This document shows, piece after piece, positions 22,440 to 34,555 of a stretch of 64,000 nt of DNA (position 1 is the stretch's first letter; each line of letters starts with the position of its first letter). The notes under the pieces were generated by a model that did not search any database, was not told the origin of the DNA, and saw only the letters and a list, made by a program, of their open reading frames with translations. Made by a program: the position numbers and the translations under genes. Source of the DNA: Helianthus annuus (taxonomy: Eukaryota; Streptophyta; Magnoliopsida; Asterales; Asteraceae). The stretch lies in assembly GCF_002127325.2 (NCBI RefSeq), contig NC_035435.2, positions 113,519,235 through 113,583,234 of the forward strand, read 5' to 3'.

Positions 22440-22902
22440 CAATATGTAACTGTACTATTTTTTTCTAACTTATCCAGACAACAAGCACATGGCAAACCAC
22501 AACTGGTAAGAAGTTGGGAACCACAAGTTGAACCGTAGGCTCTCAACCCGTCTTCCTTACGTGTAGCTCGAAAGCCATAAGCTCAATAGCATATATTGAA
22601 ATCTTTCGAAGTACATTTGCAAGCATTGGGGTGAACCTTGTGGTGGTTCATTACTTTTCTAAGGCTTGTTTCAAAACTTCTTATAATCTGCGTATATTGT
22701 TTCTCAACAATATGTTCAACAAACCCCACAAGTTTAACCAACGTGTTGTGATGACTTGGAAAGTGACTTTTTAGCAATGCATGCATGGCTTTGACTGTGT
22801 TGGTTATAGCCTGGTGAAATTTAAGTGTCTTGTAAGTCCATGCAGGTACAAACTTTTCACGGTACAGATCCAACCATGATTTCTTCATATAGTCAAAAAC
22901 CT
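22440..22902 (-). pseudogene. MULE transposase C-terminal part and SWIM finger
   Basis: After an intron acceptor (TTTTTAG, ending at 22903), the exon reads VFDYMKKSWLDLYREKFVPA, then a segment like the usual TNRVES-HA-LK stretch (TNTVKAMHALLKSHF) and HIVEKQYTQIIRSFETSL. A stop near 22583 interrupts it. The frame resumes with CGSQLLTSCGLPCACCL, a damaged SWIM zinc finger (GLPCAC is diagnostic). The exon joins in frame (phase 1) to the piece ending at 24800. Confidence 0.7.
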
Positions 22903-22922
22903 CTAAAAATATCACCATAACT

Positions 22923-23454
22923 TGTTAGTTAGTTAGTTAAGTAGGTAGGTCGGTAGGTCGGTCGGTGGGTCGGTATGTATGTATGTATGTATGTATGTAT
23001 GTATGTATGTATGTATGTATGTATGTATGTATGTATGTATGTATGTATGTATGTATGTATGTATGTATGTATGTATGTATGTATGTATGTATGTATGTAT
23101 GTATGTATGTCTGTATGTATGTATGTATGTATGTATGTATGTATGTATGTATGTATGTATGTATGTATGTATGTATGTATGTATGTATGTATGTATGTAT
23201 GTATGTATGTATGTATGTATGTATGTATGTATGTATGTATGTATGTATGTATGTATGTATGTTATGTATGTATGTATGTATGTATGTATGTATGTATGTA
23301 TGTATGTATGTATGTATGTATGTATGTATGTATGTATGTATGTATGTATGTATGTATGTATGTATGTATGTATGTATGTATGTATGTATGTATGTATGTA
23401 TGTATGTATGTATGTATGTATGTATGTATGTATGTATGTATGTATGTATGTATG

Positions 23455-23485
<31 letters not shown>

Positions 23486-24761
23486 TGTATGTATGTATGT
23501 ATGTATGTATGTATGTATGTATGTATGTATGTATGTATGTATGCATGCATGTATGAAAGCATGCATGCATGCATGTATGTACGTATGTATGTATGTGTTT
23601 ATGTATATATATGAAAGAGGTACATACATTGTGCTGTATGTATGTATGTATGTATGTATGTATGTATGTATGTATGTATGTATGTATGTATGTATGTATG
23701 TATGTATGTATGTATGTATGTATGTATGTATGTATGTATGTATGTATGTATGTATGTATGTATGTATGTATGTATGTATGTATGTATGTATGTATGTATG
23801 TATGTATGTATGTATGTATGTATGTATGTATGTATGTATGTATGTATGTATGTATGTATGTATGTATGTATGTATGTATGTATGTATGTATGTATGTATG
23901 TATGTATGTATGTATGTATGTATGTATGTATGTATGTATGTATGTATGTATGTATGTATGTATGTATGTATGTATGTATGTATGTATGTATGTATGTATG
24001 TATGTATGTATGTATGTATGTATGTATGTATGTATGTATGTATGTATGTATGTATGTATGTGTGTATGTATGTATGTATGTATGTATGTATGTATGTATG
24101 TATGTATGTATGTATGTATGTATGTATGTATGTATGTATGTATGTATGTATGTATGTATGTATGTATGTATGTATGTATGTATGTATGTATGTATGTATG
24201 TATGTATGTATGTATGTATGTATGTATGTATGTATGTATGTATGTATGTATGTATGTATGTATGTATGTATGTATGTATGTATGTATGTATGTATGTATG
24301 TATGTATGTATGTATGTATGTATGTATGTATGTATGTATGTATGTATGTATGTATGTATGTATGTATGTATGTATGTATGTATGTATGTATGTATGTATG
24401 TATGTATGTATGTATGTATGTATGTATGTATGTATGTATGTATGTATGTTATGTATGTATGTATGTATGTATGTATGTATGTATGTATGTATGTATGTAT
24501 GTATGTATGTATGTATGTATGTATGTATGTATGTATGTATGTATGTATGTATGTATGTATGTATGTATGTATGTATGTATGTATGTATGTATGTATGTAT
24601 GTATGTATGTATGTATGTATGTATGTATGTATGTATGTATGTATGTATGTATGTATGTATGTATGTATGTATGTATGTATGTATGTATGTATGTATGTAT
24701 GTATGTATGTATGTATGTATGTATGTATGTATGTATGTATGTATGTATATATATATGTATG
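22923..24761 (+). repeat. Giant ATGT/GTAT tetranucleotide microsatellite
   Basis: A graded start (GTTA units, then GGTA/GGTC units, 22923-22972) passes into about 1.79 kb of GTAT/ATGT repeats (22973-24761), over 400 units. Interruptions are rare: a T-to-C change near 23110, single-base losses near 23262, 23484 and 24449, one G at 24062, and a 100-base mixed block (23541-23640) with GCAT units and a short non-repeat. It lies inside a MULE intron (22903-24799). Confidence 0.98.
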
Positions 24762-24799
24762 CAAAAAAGTATTTAAATAATTATATAAGAAATACTCAC

Positions 24800-25055
24800 G
24801 CTCACGACCAACATCTTGTTGTGCTTCAAGGTTTGCCAGATTATATCTGTATATTTACTCAGTGGAAGACTCACACAATGTCGTAAACGAACGAACAAAT
24901 TCTTTCCACACCTTCTCAGTGAATTTCTCCTTGTTGTTCTTGTTGATATTTTGCTAAATATGGAACCGACAGAGATACTTGTTCGCTTTTGGGAAAACTT
25001 GTTCACACGCGTTAATTACCGCCAAGTCCATGTCTGTTATGATGACACGTGGCTC
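24800..25055 (-). pseudogene. MULE transposase middle part
   Basis: Reading from 25055: PRVIITDMDLAVINACEQVF, with the second catalytic Asp region of Mutator transposases, then KYLCRFHI, an in-frame TAG, and QNINKNNKEKF. A frameshift follows near 24900. The exon ends with a GTGAGTATT donor at 24799. The frame connects directly to the piece ending at 34556 if the two LTR insertions and the duplicated CATAC are removed. Confidence 0.75.
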
Positions 25056-25639
25056 CATACTGTAACACCCTAGTGTTTCGAAAGTCAAAGTCAAAGTCAA
25101 GATTGAAGTTAAAGGAGGAAAAGATCGCTAATAGCAATCTGTCTCTCCTTGCTCAATCCCTGTTTTGACTTCTCTGACTGTAGTTAGTCTATTTTATGTT
25201 CTTACGTTAGTTGTATTATGTGGAGTAATTAATTGTAATCGAAGTAATCGAAGTATATTCCCCAATACGAACCGCTTTACGACTGTGAATAATAGGAAGT
25301 AACAATGCGATAAAGTTAATTAAACGCTAATCGATCTAATCTAATCAACATCGCGCTCGCAACTCGAAATACGCATTTTGGGTTACTATTATACGTGTGT
25401 GTGTGCCTTATGTGTTACTTGTGCGTGTTTATTTATGTTATATGTGGTAATCAATCAAATCGCAATCGAACTCAATCGCAACTGAATCGCAATCGCAAAC
25501 CGAATACGAAATAGGGATACTTGTATGTTGATATAGTAGTTGGGATTAAAAGTAATTTGAAAAGAAAACACTATCGCATTCGCATCGCTCGCAATCGAAA
25601 TCGAAATATCAAAAATCATCGCGCCGAACACTCGAATCA

Positions 25640-25743
25640 GACAGCTGATCGATCAGGCTACCAGCCGATCGAACAGCCAGCCGATCGGACTGCTGTCCGA
25701 TTGGACAGGCTGTCTGATCGAGCTGCCTGGCCGATCGGCTAGC
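25640..25743 (+). repeat. CCGATCGG palindrome cluster in element A
   Basis: Variants of gccgatcggactgctgtccgat pack this stretch just upstream of the TATA box: ccgatcgaac, ccgatcggac, gtccgattggac, ctgatcgagc, ccgatcggc. Related clusters recur downstream at 26425-26520, 26578-26610, 26685-26790 and 26900-27005. Confidence 0.85.
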
Positions 25744-25763
25744 CTTTACCTCTTTTGGCATCC

Positions 25764-25771
25764 TATAAATA
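25764..25771 (+). promoter_or_regulatory. TATA box of solo LTR A
   Basis: tataaata lies about 20 bases after the palindrome cluster, in the context catcctataaatacccctg. Confidence 0.7.
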
Positions 25772-27645
25772 CCCCTGTCATTGTCAAACTTTCTAATTTT
25801 GGAAACCTCTGTCCGACCAGCACGCTCAGCTCACCTTTTCTTCGATTTCTCTCAATCCCGGTAAGATCTCGTCCTAAATCTTGTATTTTCTTGATCTACA
25901 CGCACTCCTTCACCTTTCTATCTTTCAAATCTTAACTTTTAACCGTGAAATCATCAAGATTCAAGTGTTCTAGGATGATGTCTTCATAGGTTCTTGAAGA
26001 ACTTCATGTTTTGGCCTCAATCCACCAAGACTAGCTTGAATCTAACCGATTTCCACATAAACAAACAAAGATCCTTCACGGATCTAAATGTATTCACGGT
26101 AAAAGGGATTGAAAGATGGTTTTCCAACTTTCTTTCAACTCTTTTACACTCAATACCTCCAAAACCGATAGAAACGGAGCTTATGCCGACTTACTAACCA
26201 TTTCGGTGGTTGCGTGACCCAAGATCCGGAATCTATCCACGAGGTTCACCGATTCTGGGTTAAACATGAAACACCGTGTGTTTGTGTTTTCTTGACGGAT
26301 TTGGGTGATTCGTGTCCGAACAGGAGAACCAAGTAAAGACGAGGTTTCTGTTGTTTGACTCGTTGTCAAAATACCTCGATAAAACGACAAACAATCAGAA
26401 CAACCAAGTGTTAGACGAACAGGCCGACTAGGTCAGGGTGCTGACCAATCGGACTGCTGTCCGAACGGACAGCCAGCCGATCGGACAGTCAGCCGATTGA
26501 CTGGCCAGCCGATCGGCTAACACATGGTCCCACACTTAATCAACTTGTTTGAAGTTGGGTATTGAACGAGCGGCTAACCGATCGGACTACCGTCCGATTG
26601 GATTACTCTTCGGATCATGAGATACTTGACTTCAACACTTAATCGACTTTTCAACATGTTCGATGCACGGAAATGCCACCCGATCGAACTACTGTCTGAT
26701 CGAGTGACCTCTTGCTGAGGACATGTCCTTCACTGTAGTACCAGTCGATCGGGTTGCCGACCGATCGACCGATCGTCCGATCGACCGACCTGAAAGGTAA
26801 AGATACTTCAAGGTTTTCAAATGCTAGAACGAAAACTTCAAAAGTCAACCATCATACACAAACACATCCTACTCAAAGGAAGAAACATTCCACTCGAACA
26901 GCCATCCGATCGGACTCCCGTCCGACCGGACAACTGTCCGAACGGACTATCAACCGAACTGTCAGCCGTCCGATCGGACTACCGTCCGATCGACCAGCTG
27001 TCGGATCCATCGACACTTGTTTCCGTTTTACGCATTGCTTATCATTATACTATCGAACTGTTCAGGCTAACCTTACTCTCAAGCGCTCCCTTCAATCCAT
27101 CCAACCGCTGTGAGTATACTTGATCCCTTTTTGCTTTACGCACTTTTGGGTGTTACATACGTTACTTATACGAAATCACATCGAACACACTACTCAATAT
27201 TTTAAACGCTAACCGTTACCGCATGTTATACGTGACTTAATGAATGCTTGTTGTTATGTTTACACATGGAATGCTGTCTACCTGCCTTAACGACGATAGT
27301 ACTATAGTTTGGACTCAGCACCCGCTCATGCGGGGGTTGTTAAGGACAATTATTTGCATGGATTACAGTGGTGATCATTTATTACAAACTGCCTCGGGCA
27401 GTCAACCCGCAGTCATTGGTATCGATAGATCCGTGTCGATAATTAACATGCTTCGTTTTATGCTGTGTACGTGCTGGTTATGCGTAAACTATTTCGAACT
27501 TATATGCTATTATCAAACTTGTATACTCGCCTTTACACTATGTGTATTGACTTTTATTTTAACGTATGTGACAGGTGTTTAGGATGCTTATCTGCTGGGA
27601 AAGCGAGGCTAGAATAAAGCTCTAGAGTCCAACAAATAGTTGTCT

Positions 27646-27756
27646 ACAACAACAACCATACCCAGTAAATCCCACAAATAGCAAGGCAACTTATAGGGTC
27701 TGGGGAGGGTGGGATGTAGACATACCTTGCCTCTATCCCTAGGGATAGAGAGGCTG
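27646..27756 (-). mobile_element. 5'-truncated Au-type SINE
   Basis: The plus strand reads acaacaacaaccatacccag...gggtctggggagggtgggatg...gggatagagaggctg, i.e. an Au-like SINE on the minus strand ending in TTG repeats. A perfect 17-bp TSD ccaacaaatagttgtct flanks it (27629-27645 and 27757-27773). At 111 bp it lacks the 5' start of a full copy (about 180 bp in the family as I recall). Confidence 0.85.
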
Positions 27757-28019
27757 CCAACAAATAGTTGTCTGTAGTGGTAAAATCAAGGGTCTCTAGA
27801 AGCAGATAAACAATTGCTATATTTAAATCTGAGTTGTCGGAACATAATTAATTGCCTAGATTTGGTCTGTAATAATTTGTTTATTGTTTGAGATATGGTA
27901 TGGGACATGTCACTTTAAATTGAATAGTAATGATAATTGTTATGGAAACTTCTGGACAATCTGTTTCGCTCAGTGTCGCGCCCCGATGATTCCGCCATCG
28001 GTTGGGGTGTGACACATAC

Positions 28020-29865
28020 TGTAACATCAAAAAAAAAAATAATAATAATAGATAATAATAAGTTAGTTATTTTTTTGAATTTTGGTAATCTAACAACTAG
28101 GTAGGTATACGTTTCTATGCAAAATATACATTAAGTTGTCTTGTTTCAAATTTTTTTGTTCTACGTTCAACACAAAGTTAAAAAGGAAGACATTTATGTA
28201 CCATTAATGAATAATTATGTGTGTTTGTTTAATAGTTGGCATTCAAGAAAATATAAATTGTATAACATTTATAATGTGACCCTTAATTGGCTTTGTTTGA
28301 GTTAGTTTTGTATAATCTCTAAAAAATACAAAAATATGATATAGGTAAATTAATAAACAAAGCATAGTTCAAATTCCATTCACATCTAAATGGCGGCAGA
28401 CGTGCTTTTTATCTATTTGGCTGTATATTTTTTTTTAAAAAAAATACTATCATCTTCAAACGAACTGGCCGAGGTTTTTGGGATGCGATACTCACTCGGT
28501 CCCTTCTTAAAACCGTTCATAATCACATCTGAATTGGATATTCTGTTCCGTTGATGACTCCGCTGCCATACCTCCGTTCGCTGCCATTGGGCCGTCGTTG
28601 TAATTCTCTGATCTCGATCAGCCACCACACCCCCACGTTCGATCGACCGCTACCGCTATCGTAGTTTCTTTCTCGTCTCTATGTGACGCAACCACCATCG
28701 TCGCCACTTGAGACCGATCCGACACACCGAGGTTCTACAGTCTTTGGTTCAGTTCCGTGTGACCATCCGAGGTGCTAACGGTGTGGCTCCGGTTAACTCC
28801 GTTTGACTGATAAGGTACTAGATCGAACCCTCTCCGAGTCAAACTAGATATACTAAATTTTGGTTTGTTACGTTCTTCCGGCGACTAAAATAAAACTGAA
28901 TTGTATGTTAGAATTGAACTGGGTTTATGTCTTGCTCGCTTTGCTTCGGTTCGAATGAAATCACATCATCTGGTAGTAGTTAATGTGGGTTTGCTTTAAT
29001 GGTGATGGAATAAGAGTTTGATGAAATGTGTACCATGTAAACTGTATATTAATCTTTTGTTTCGATATTAACATTGATGATGATGGTTGAGGTTGTTTTC
29101 CAATTACTGTGGGTTGTTAGATTTAATTTTAAAATAAAAGTTTCTTGTAAATCTCATAAAGTTAATTCTGATGGGTTACAAATAAATTTCATGAATGATA
29201 ACAAAAGGCTTTTGGTTACTAAATTTATTAGAAAATAGTTGAGAGTGACATGGTATTTAGGTAATGAGTTTAGTTTTCTACATCTTGTGTTAGCTACTGA
29301 ACCCTTCAATTTTTTTTTTATTTTTTTTTTAAGTAGACATTCTATATGATAGAGAAGGGTTTAATTAATTGGGTTTAGGTTCTAGTCGCCGGAAAACTAT
29401 AACGAATCAAGTAATGTTCACAAAGCTGACGTGAGTTATAATGGGACTATAGGTTTTCTTATTATCGTGGATGACTTGATTAATTGGTTTTGCTTTGCTT
29501 GCTAATAAGGTACGGATTCTGTTTTCTTTTCATCATAGTATTTTTTATTCAAATCCGTTACTTTTTAGTACGGATGTTTTTGTCAGTAGTTTCTGTTTCG
29601 CATTCTTATATGACTAGTGTGTATTGTAGCATGCAATAGACCTTATACCTTGTGCTCATTATTGCATGTTCCCTTTAGACTTATGTCAAAATACATTTTA
29701 TTTCTGATACGGCTTTGTACTCTGTCACCCGAGCGCTTCTGACTTGTCGTTGGGGCGTCAACGACATGGCACTCATCGTGACGGTGCGTAACTAAAGTTC
29801 ACGGCGTTTCTAGTTTGTGCTTGTGTAGCACATGGCCCCTAGAGGCGAATAGATCGATCTTAGCT

Positions 29866-29896
<31 letters not shown>

Positions 29897-30459
29897 TTGA
29901 GATGGAATAATGTGTGTGCGCCTACACGCACCATCTCGGCGCATGGACTATGGCCATGCATGCCTCTGTTTTGGCTCGTGGGTGCTTCTATATTACGTGA
30001 CTTGTTTTGTTGTTATATGTTGTCACGTATGTCTTGTCTCTGTTATGATATGTTTATATGCATCTGGTTATGTTCAGTATTCGTTATCTGTTCAGTATAA
30101 GTTTTGGGATTCAAGTTATATAAGTATCTGTTTCAGTGCCAAATTCTAGACTTGTGTAACGTCAGTACCGTTCATGTTTCTGTTCGCATGTCTGCTTTCT
30201 TTTACTGTTGATTTCTCCGTTACTGGGCAACTTTTTGGCTCAGCCGTAGTTTCTTTCTTGTGTTTGTGTTATTTGTTTGACAGGTAATTTGGGAAGCGTG
30301 GGGAATAAGTGAAGAGTGTCGTGAAGATAAAGATTTATTTTTATTTCGGTAATGTAATGAAAATGTAATTAGGATCTTTTGTTTTCAACGTTATGGATTG
30401 GTTTTAGTTTTGATATCTGTATGAGTGACACGTCAGCCTGTCCAGGTTGGGGTGTTACA
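28020..30459 (+). repeat. 5' LTR of element B
   Basis: It begins tgtaacatcaaa and ends ttggggtgttaca. It contains a 7-bp tandem repeat (ctgactc, about 4 copies, 29866-29896). Short ORFs in it recur unchanged in the other LTR and reflect only LTR identity. Confidence 0.95.
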
Positions 30460-30463
30460 ATTA

Positions 30464-30475
30464 TGGTATCAGAGC
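30464..30475 (+). other. Primer-binding site of element B
   Basis: tggtatcagagc lies four bases after the 5' LTR. The following 1.6 kb to 32109 is AT-rich without ORFs. Confidence 0.9.
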
Positions 30476-32109
30476 CAAGGCTCTTTCCTGTAGAAAAATT
30501 AAACCTTAAAAACAACCTGTGAGTTAATGGGTAGACGTTGGGTTAGGATTTTGACTTCCAATCAATCTTCTTGCTTATTAGTTTGTCGTCTTGGGTCTAT
30601 CTGCTTGTGGCATTTCTTTTGTCGATCGCTGCTAGATTTGCCTATCATCATGTTCACTATTTGATTTTGTTTCCGTATCAGGTGTAACTATTTGATACAG
30701 TATCCGCATTGGTTTTGGGTTGTTATTTGTCTTAGTGCTAGGTTTAGTTTTAGATTTAGATGTAGATTGTATGTTTAGCTAATATTTGCCAACTAATGTT
30801 TTTAGTGTCTGTCTTACTATTTGTTTTGCCTTGGTTTTGTTTCCTTTTCCTGTTCCACATGAGCATAGAAGGTTTTCATAAGTTCTTAAGTATTTGTTTT
30901 CATATTCTTGTTATCTAGATCATTTGTTTCTTAAGTATAAATTTTCAATCATAGAAAAGTTGTTATTTTTATCAAATAAGGATTTGTTAGTAAATTTAAT
31001 AAGTTATTAGATTCGATTAAGTCCAAATGTTTATTTAAAGTAAATAGTTTGGGTAGTTATTTTGTTTTAGAAAGAAATCATAAAGTTATTAAATATATTG
31101 GCTGTATCGAATAGTTATTCTATCATCATTATGGAATTCTTGTATGAATCGGAACATCGTGTAAGACACAATTAAAGTAACTATGTCATCGAACGAACTC
31201 GAGTATGCTCCACTTGGACCTTGCTATCATACGTGCTTCAAGAGGTGTTTCAGATCGATAATATGTATCCATGCGGAATCGTCGCAACTACTTTAGATAT
31301 CACTACGTTATTATTTTTTTCGATAGCTAACCATGACTTGTTTATCTCCACACTACCATTCTTTACAATTTTAATGGGTCACTGAGATGCATGATAAGAG
31401 GACCATTAGGGCACTTATGTAAGGTAATTGACAATTATGGTCGCGAACATAATCGTGAATTACAGGTACATATGTGTGCTTTTGGACTCCTATTGTGTAG
31501 ATTAGTATGTACCCGAATTTGTTGTGTCTTAGCATTCTAAATCTCACTTTACTTGTTTTGTTATTTCTAAATTTGAAATTGTTTTGTATGCGTCTTTTAG
31601 CCGTCTTAAAACTCCACACTTTAGTATGTTTCATATATAAGTATACCATGTTTAAAATTCGTTTTGTAACTGTTACATCTAAATTTGCTCATCATCCATA
31701 CTATAACAATTTCGAGGACAATTTTTTTAGTGGGTAAAATTGTAATATTCGAAAATAAAAGTTATATTTTTATAATAAAACGAATAAAAATTCTACACAG
31801 AATTTGATGATCAGTTTTTAGATTATTTGTCTAAACTTTTGATAATTAAGTGTGTATGTATGTTTTATCACTTTTAGCTGCTAAGTATTTGAAGTCCTTG
31901 TCCACTGCTTTAGAAAATTCTCTAGTTACATCTGCTCCTTTTAAGGATACTTGTTTTAATTTGATTTAGTATCCGTTTATTGTCCATTTCAGAAACTCCA
32001 TACCTTAGTTTGTATGATGTTTAAATGTGTTTCATACCATTAAATTTGATATTGCTCTTATTCGTACTTGGAAATTTCGAGGACGAAATTGTTTTTAGGA
32101 GGGTAGAAT

Positions 32110-33956
32110 TGTAACATCAAAAAAAAAATAATAATAATAGATAATAATAAGTTAGTTATTTTTTTGAATTTTGGTAATCTAACAACTAGGTAGGTATACG
32201 TTTCTATGCAAAATATACATTAAGTTGTCTTGTTTCAAATTTTTTTGTTCTACGTTCAACACAAAGTTAAAAAGGAAGACATTTATGTACCATTAATGAA
32301 TAATTATGTGTGTTTGTTTAATAGTTGGCATTCAAGAAAATATAAATTGTATAACATTTATAATGTGACCCTTAATTGGCTTTGTTTGAGTTAGTTTTGT
32401 ATAATCTCTAAAAAATACAAAAATATGATATAGGTAAATTAATAAACAAAGCATAGTTCAAATTCCATTCACATCTAAATGGCGGCAGACGTGCTTTTTA
32501 TCTATTTGGCTGTATATTTTTTTTTTTAAAAAAAATACTATCATCTTCAAACGAACTGGCCGAGGTTTTTGGGATGCGATACTCACTCGGTCCCTTCTTA
32601 AAACCGTTCATAATCACATCTGAATTGGATATTCTGTTCCGTTGATGACTCCGCTGCCATACCTCCGTTCGCTGCCATTGGGCCGTCGTTGTAATTCTCT
32701 GATCTCGATCAGCCACCACACCCCCACGTTCGATCGACCGCTACCGCTATCGTAGTTTCTTTCTCGTCTCTATGTGACGCAACCACCATCGTCGCCACTT
32801 GAGACCGATCCGACACACCGAGGTTCTGCAGTCTTTGGTTCAGTTCCGTGTGACCATCCGAGGTGCTAACGGTGTGGCTCCGGTTAACTCCGTTTGACTG
32901 ATAAGGTACTAGATCGAACCCTCTCCGAGTCAAACTAGATATACTAAATTTTGGTTTGTTACGTTCTTCCGGCGACTAAAATAAAACTGAATTGTATGTT
33001 AGAATTGAACTGGGTTTATGTCTTGCTCGCTTTGCTTCGGTTCGAATGAAATCACATCATCTGGTAGTAGTTAATGTGGGTTTGCTTTAATGGTGATGGA
33101 ATAAGAGTTTGATGAAATGTGTACCATGTAAACTGTATATTAATCTTTTGTTTCGATATTAACATTGATGATGATGGTTGAGGTTGTTTTCCAATTACTG
33201 TGGGTTGTTAGATTTAATTTTAAAATAAAAGTTTCTTGTAAATCTCATAAAGTTAATTCTGATGGGTTACAAATAAATTTCATGAATGATAACAAAAGGC
33301 TTTTGGTTACTAAATTTATTAGAAAATAGTTGAGAGTGACATGGTATTTAGGTAATGAGTTTAGTTTTCTACATCTTGTGTTAGCTACTGAACCCTTCAA
33401 TTTTTTTTTTTATTTTTTTTTAAGTAGACATTCTATATGATAGAGAAGGGTTTAATTAATTGGGTTTAGGTTCTAGTCGCCGGAAAACTATAACGAATCA
33501 AGTAATGTTCACAAAGCTGACGTGAGTTATAATGGGACTATAGGTTTTCTTATTATCGTGGATGACTTGATTAATTGGTTTTGCTTTGCTTGCTAATAAG
33601 GTACGGATTCTGTTTTCTTTTCATCATAGTATTTTTTATTCAAATCCGTTACTTTTTAGTACGGATGTTTTTGTCAGTAGTTTCTGTTTCGCATTCTTAT
33701 ATGACTAGTGTGTATTGTAGCATGCAATAGACCTTATACCTTGTGCTCATTATTGCATGTTCCCTTTAGACTTATGTCAAAATACATTTTATTTCTGATA
33801 CGGCTTTGTACTCTGTCACCCGAGCGCTTCTGACTTGTCGTTGGGGCGTCAACGACATGGCACTCATCGTGACGGTGCGTAACTAAAGTTCACGGCGTTT
33901 CTAGTTTGTGCTTGTGTAGCACATGGCCCCTAGAGGCGAATAGATCGATCTTAGCT

Positions 33957-33987
<31 letters not shown>

Positions 33988-34550
33988 TTGAGATGGAATA
34001 ATGTGTGTGCGCCTACACGCACCATCTCGGCGCATGGACTATGGCCATGCATGCCTCTGTTTTGGCTCGTGGGTGCTTCTATATTACGTGACTTGTTTTG
34101 TTGTTATATGTTGTCACGTATGTCTTGTCTCTGTTATGATATGTTTATATGCATCTGGTTATGTTCAGTATTCGTTATCTGTTCAGTATAAGTTTTGGGA
34201 TTCAAGTTATATAAGTATCTGTTTCAGTGCCAAATTCTAGACTTGTGTAACGTCAGTACCGTTCATGTTTCTGTTCGCATGTCTGCTTTCTTTTACTGTT
34301 GATTTCTCCGTTACTGGGCAACTTTTTGGCTCAGCCGTAGTTTCTTTCTTGTGTTTGTGTTATTTGTTTGACAGGTAATTTGGGAAGCGTGGGGAATAAG
34401 TGAAGAGTGTCGTGAAGATAAAGATTTATTTTTATTTCGGTAATGTAATGAAAATGTAATTAGGATCTTTTGTTTTCAACGTTATGGATTAGTTTTAGTT
34501 TTGATATCTGTATGAGTGACACGTCAGCCTGTCCAGGTTGGGGTGTTACA
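32110..34550 (+). repeat. 3' LTR of element B
   Basis: It is almost identical to 28020-30459. Seen differences are an A-to-G near 32828 (ttctgcag), a G-to-A near 34491 (ggattag), and poly(A)/poly(T) length changes. It is followed directly by the TSD CATAC. Confidence 0.95.
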
Positions 34551-34555
34551 CATAC

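Larger units (their letters stand above)
25061..28014 (+). mobile_element. Solo LTR (gypsy type), element A
   Basis: It starts TGTAACACCC and ends GGGGTGTGACA, flanked on both sides by CATAC (25056-25060 and 28015-28019). It has no primer site, ORF or second LTR, so it is best read as a solo LTR of about 2.83 kb before a SINE inserted. A TATA box at 25764 sets the plus orientation. An alternative is an element whose interior is non-coding and unrecognised. Confidence 0.75.
28020..34550 (+). mobile_element. Young coding-free LTR retrotransposon, element B
   Basis: LTRs of 2440 and 2441 bp (28020-30459, 32110-34550) enclose only 1650 bp. TSD CATAC flanks it (28015-28019, 34551-34555). A primer site tggtatcagagc (30464-30475) and polypurine tract aggagggtagaa (32097-32108) give the plus orientation. 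The interior has no gag or pol. The motif aatttcgaggacgaaatt (32073-32090) before the polypurine tract is shared with the gypsy elements here. By eye the LTRs differ at two substitutions plus homopolymer lengths, so the insertion is very recent and must have used enzymes from elsewhere. Confidence 0.93.

Noticed and set aside
22973..24761. A repeat array that could be mistaken for a satellite or CRISPR-like array
   Set aside because: Units are 4 bp with no spacers; it is a simple microsatellite in a plant genome.
22965..24886. Open frames of 168-603 residues reading CMYV or HTYI repeats
   Set aside because: They are translations of the ATGT microsatellite. A 4-base repeat without stop triplets stays open in all six frames.
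29897..30149. 67- and 79-residue ORFs present twice (also 33988-34240), and a 71-73-residue ORF on the minus strand (28413, 32498)
   Set aside because: They are duplicated only because they lie in the two nearly identical LTRs of element B; no domain or start context supports them.
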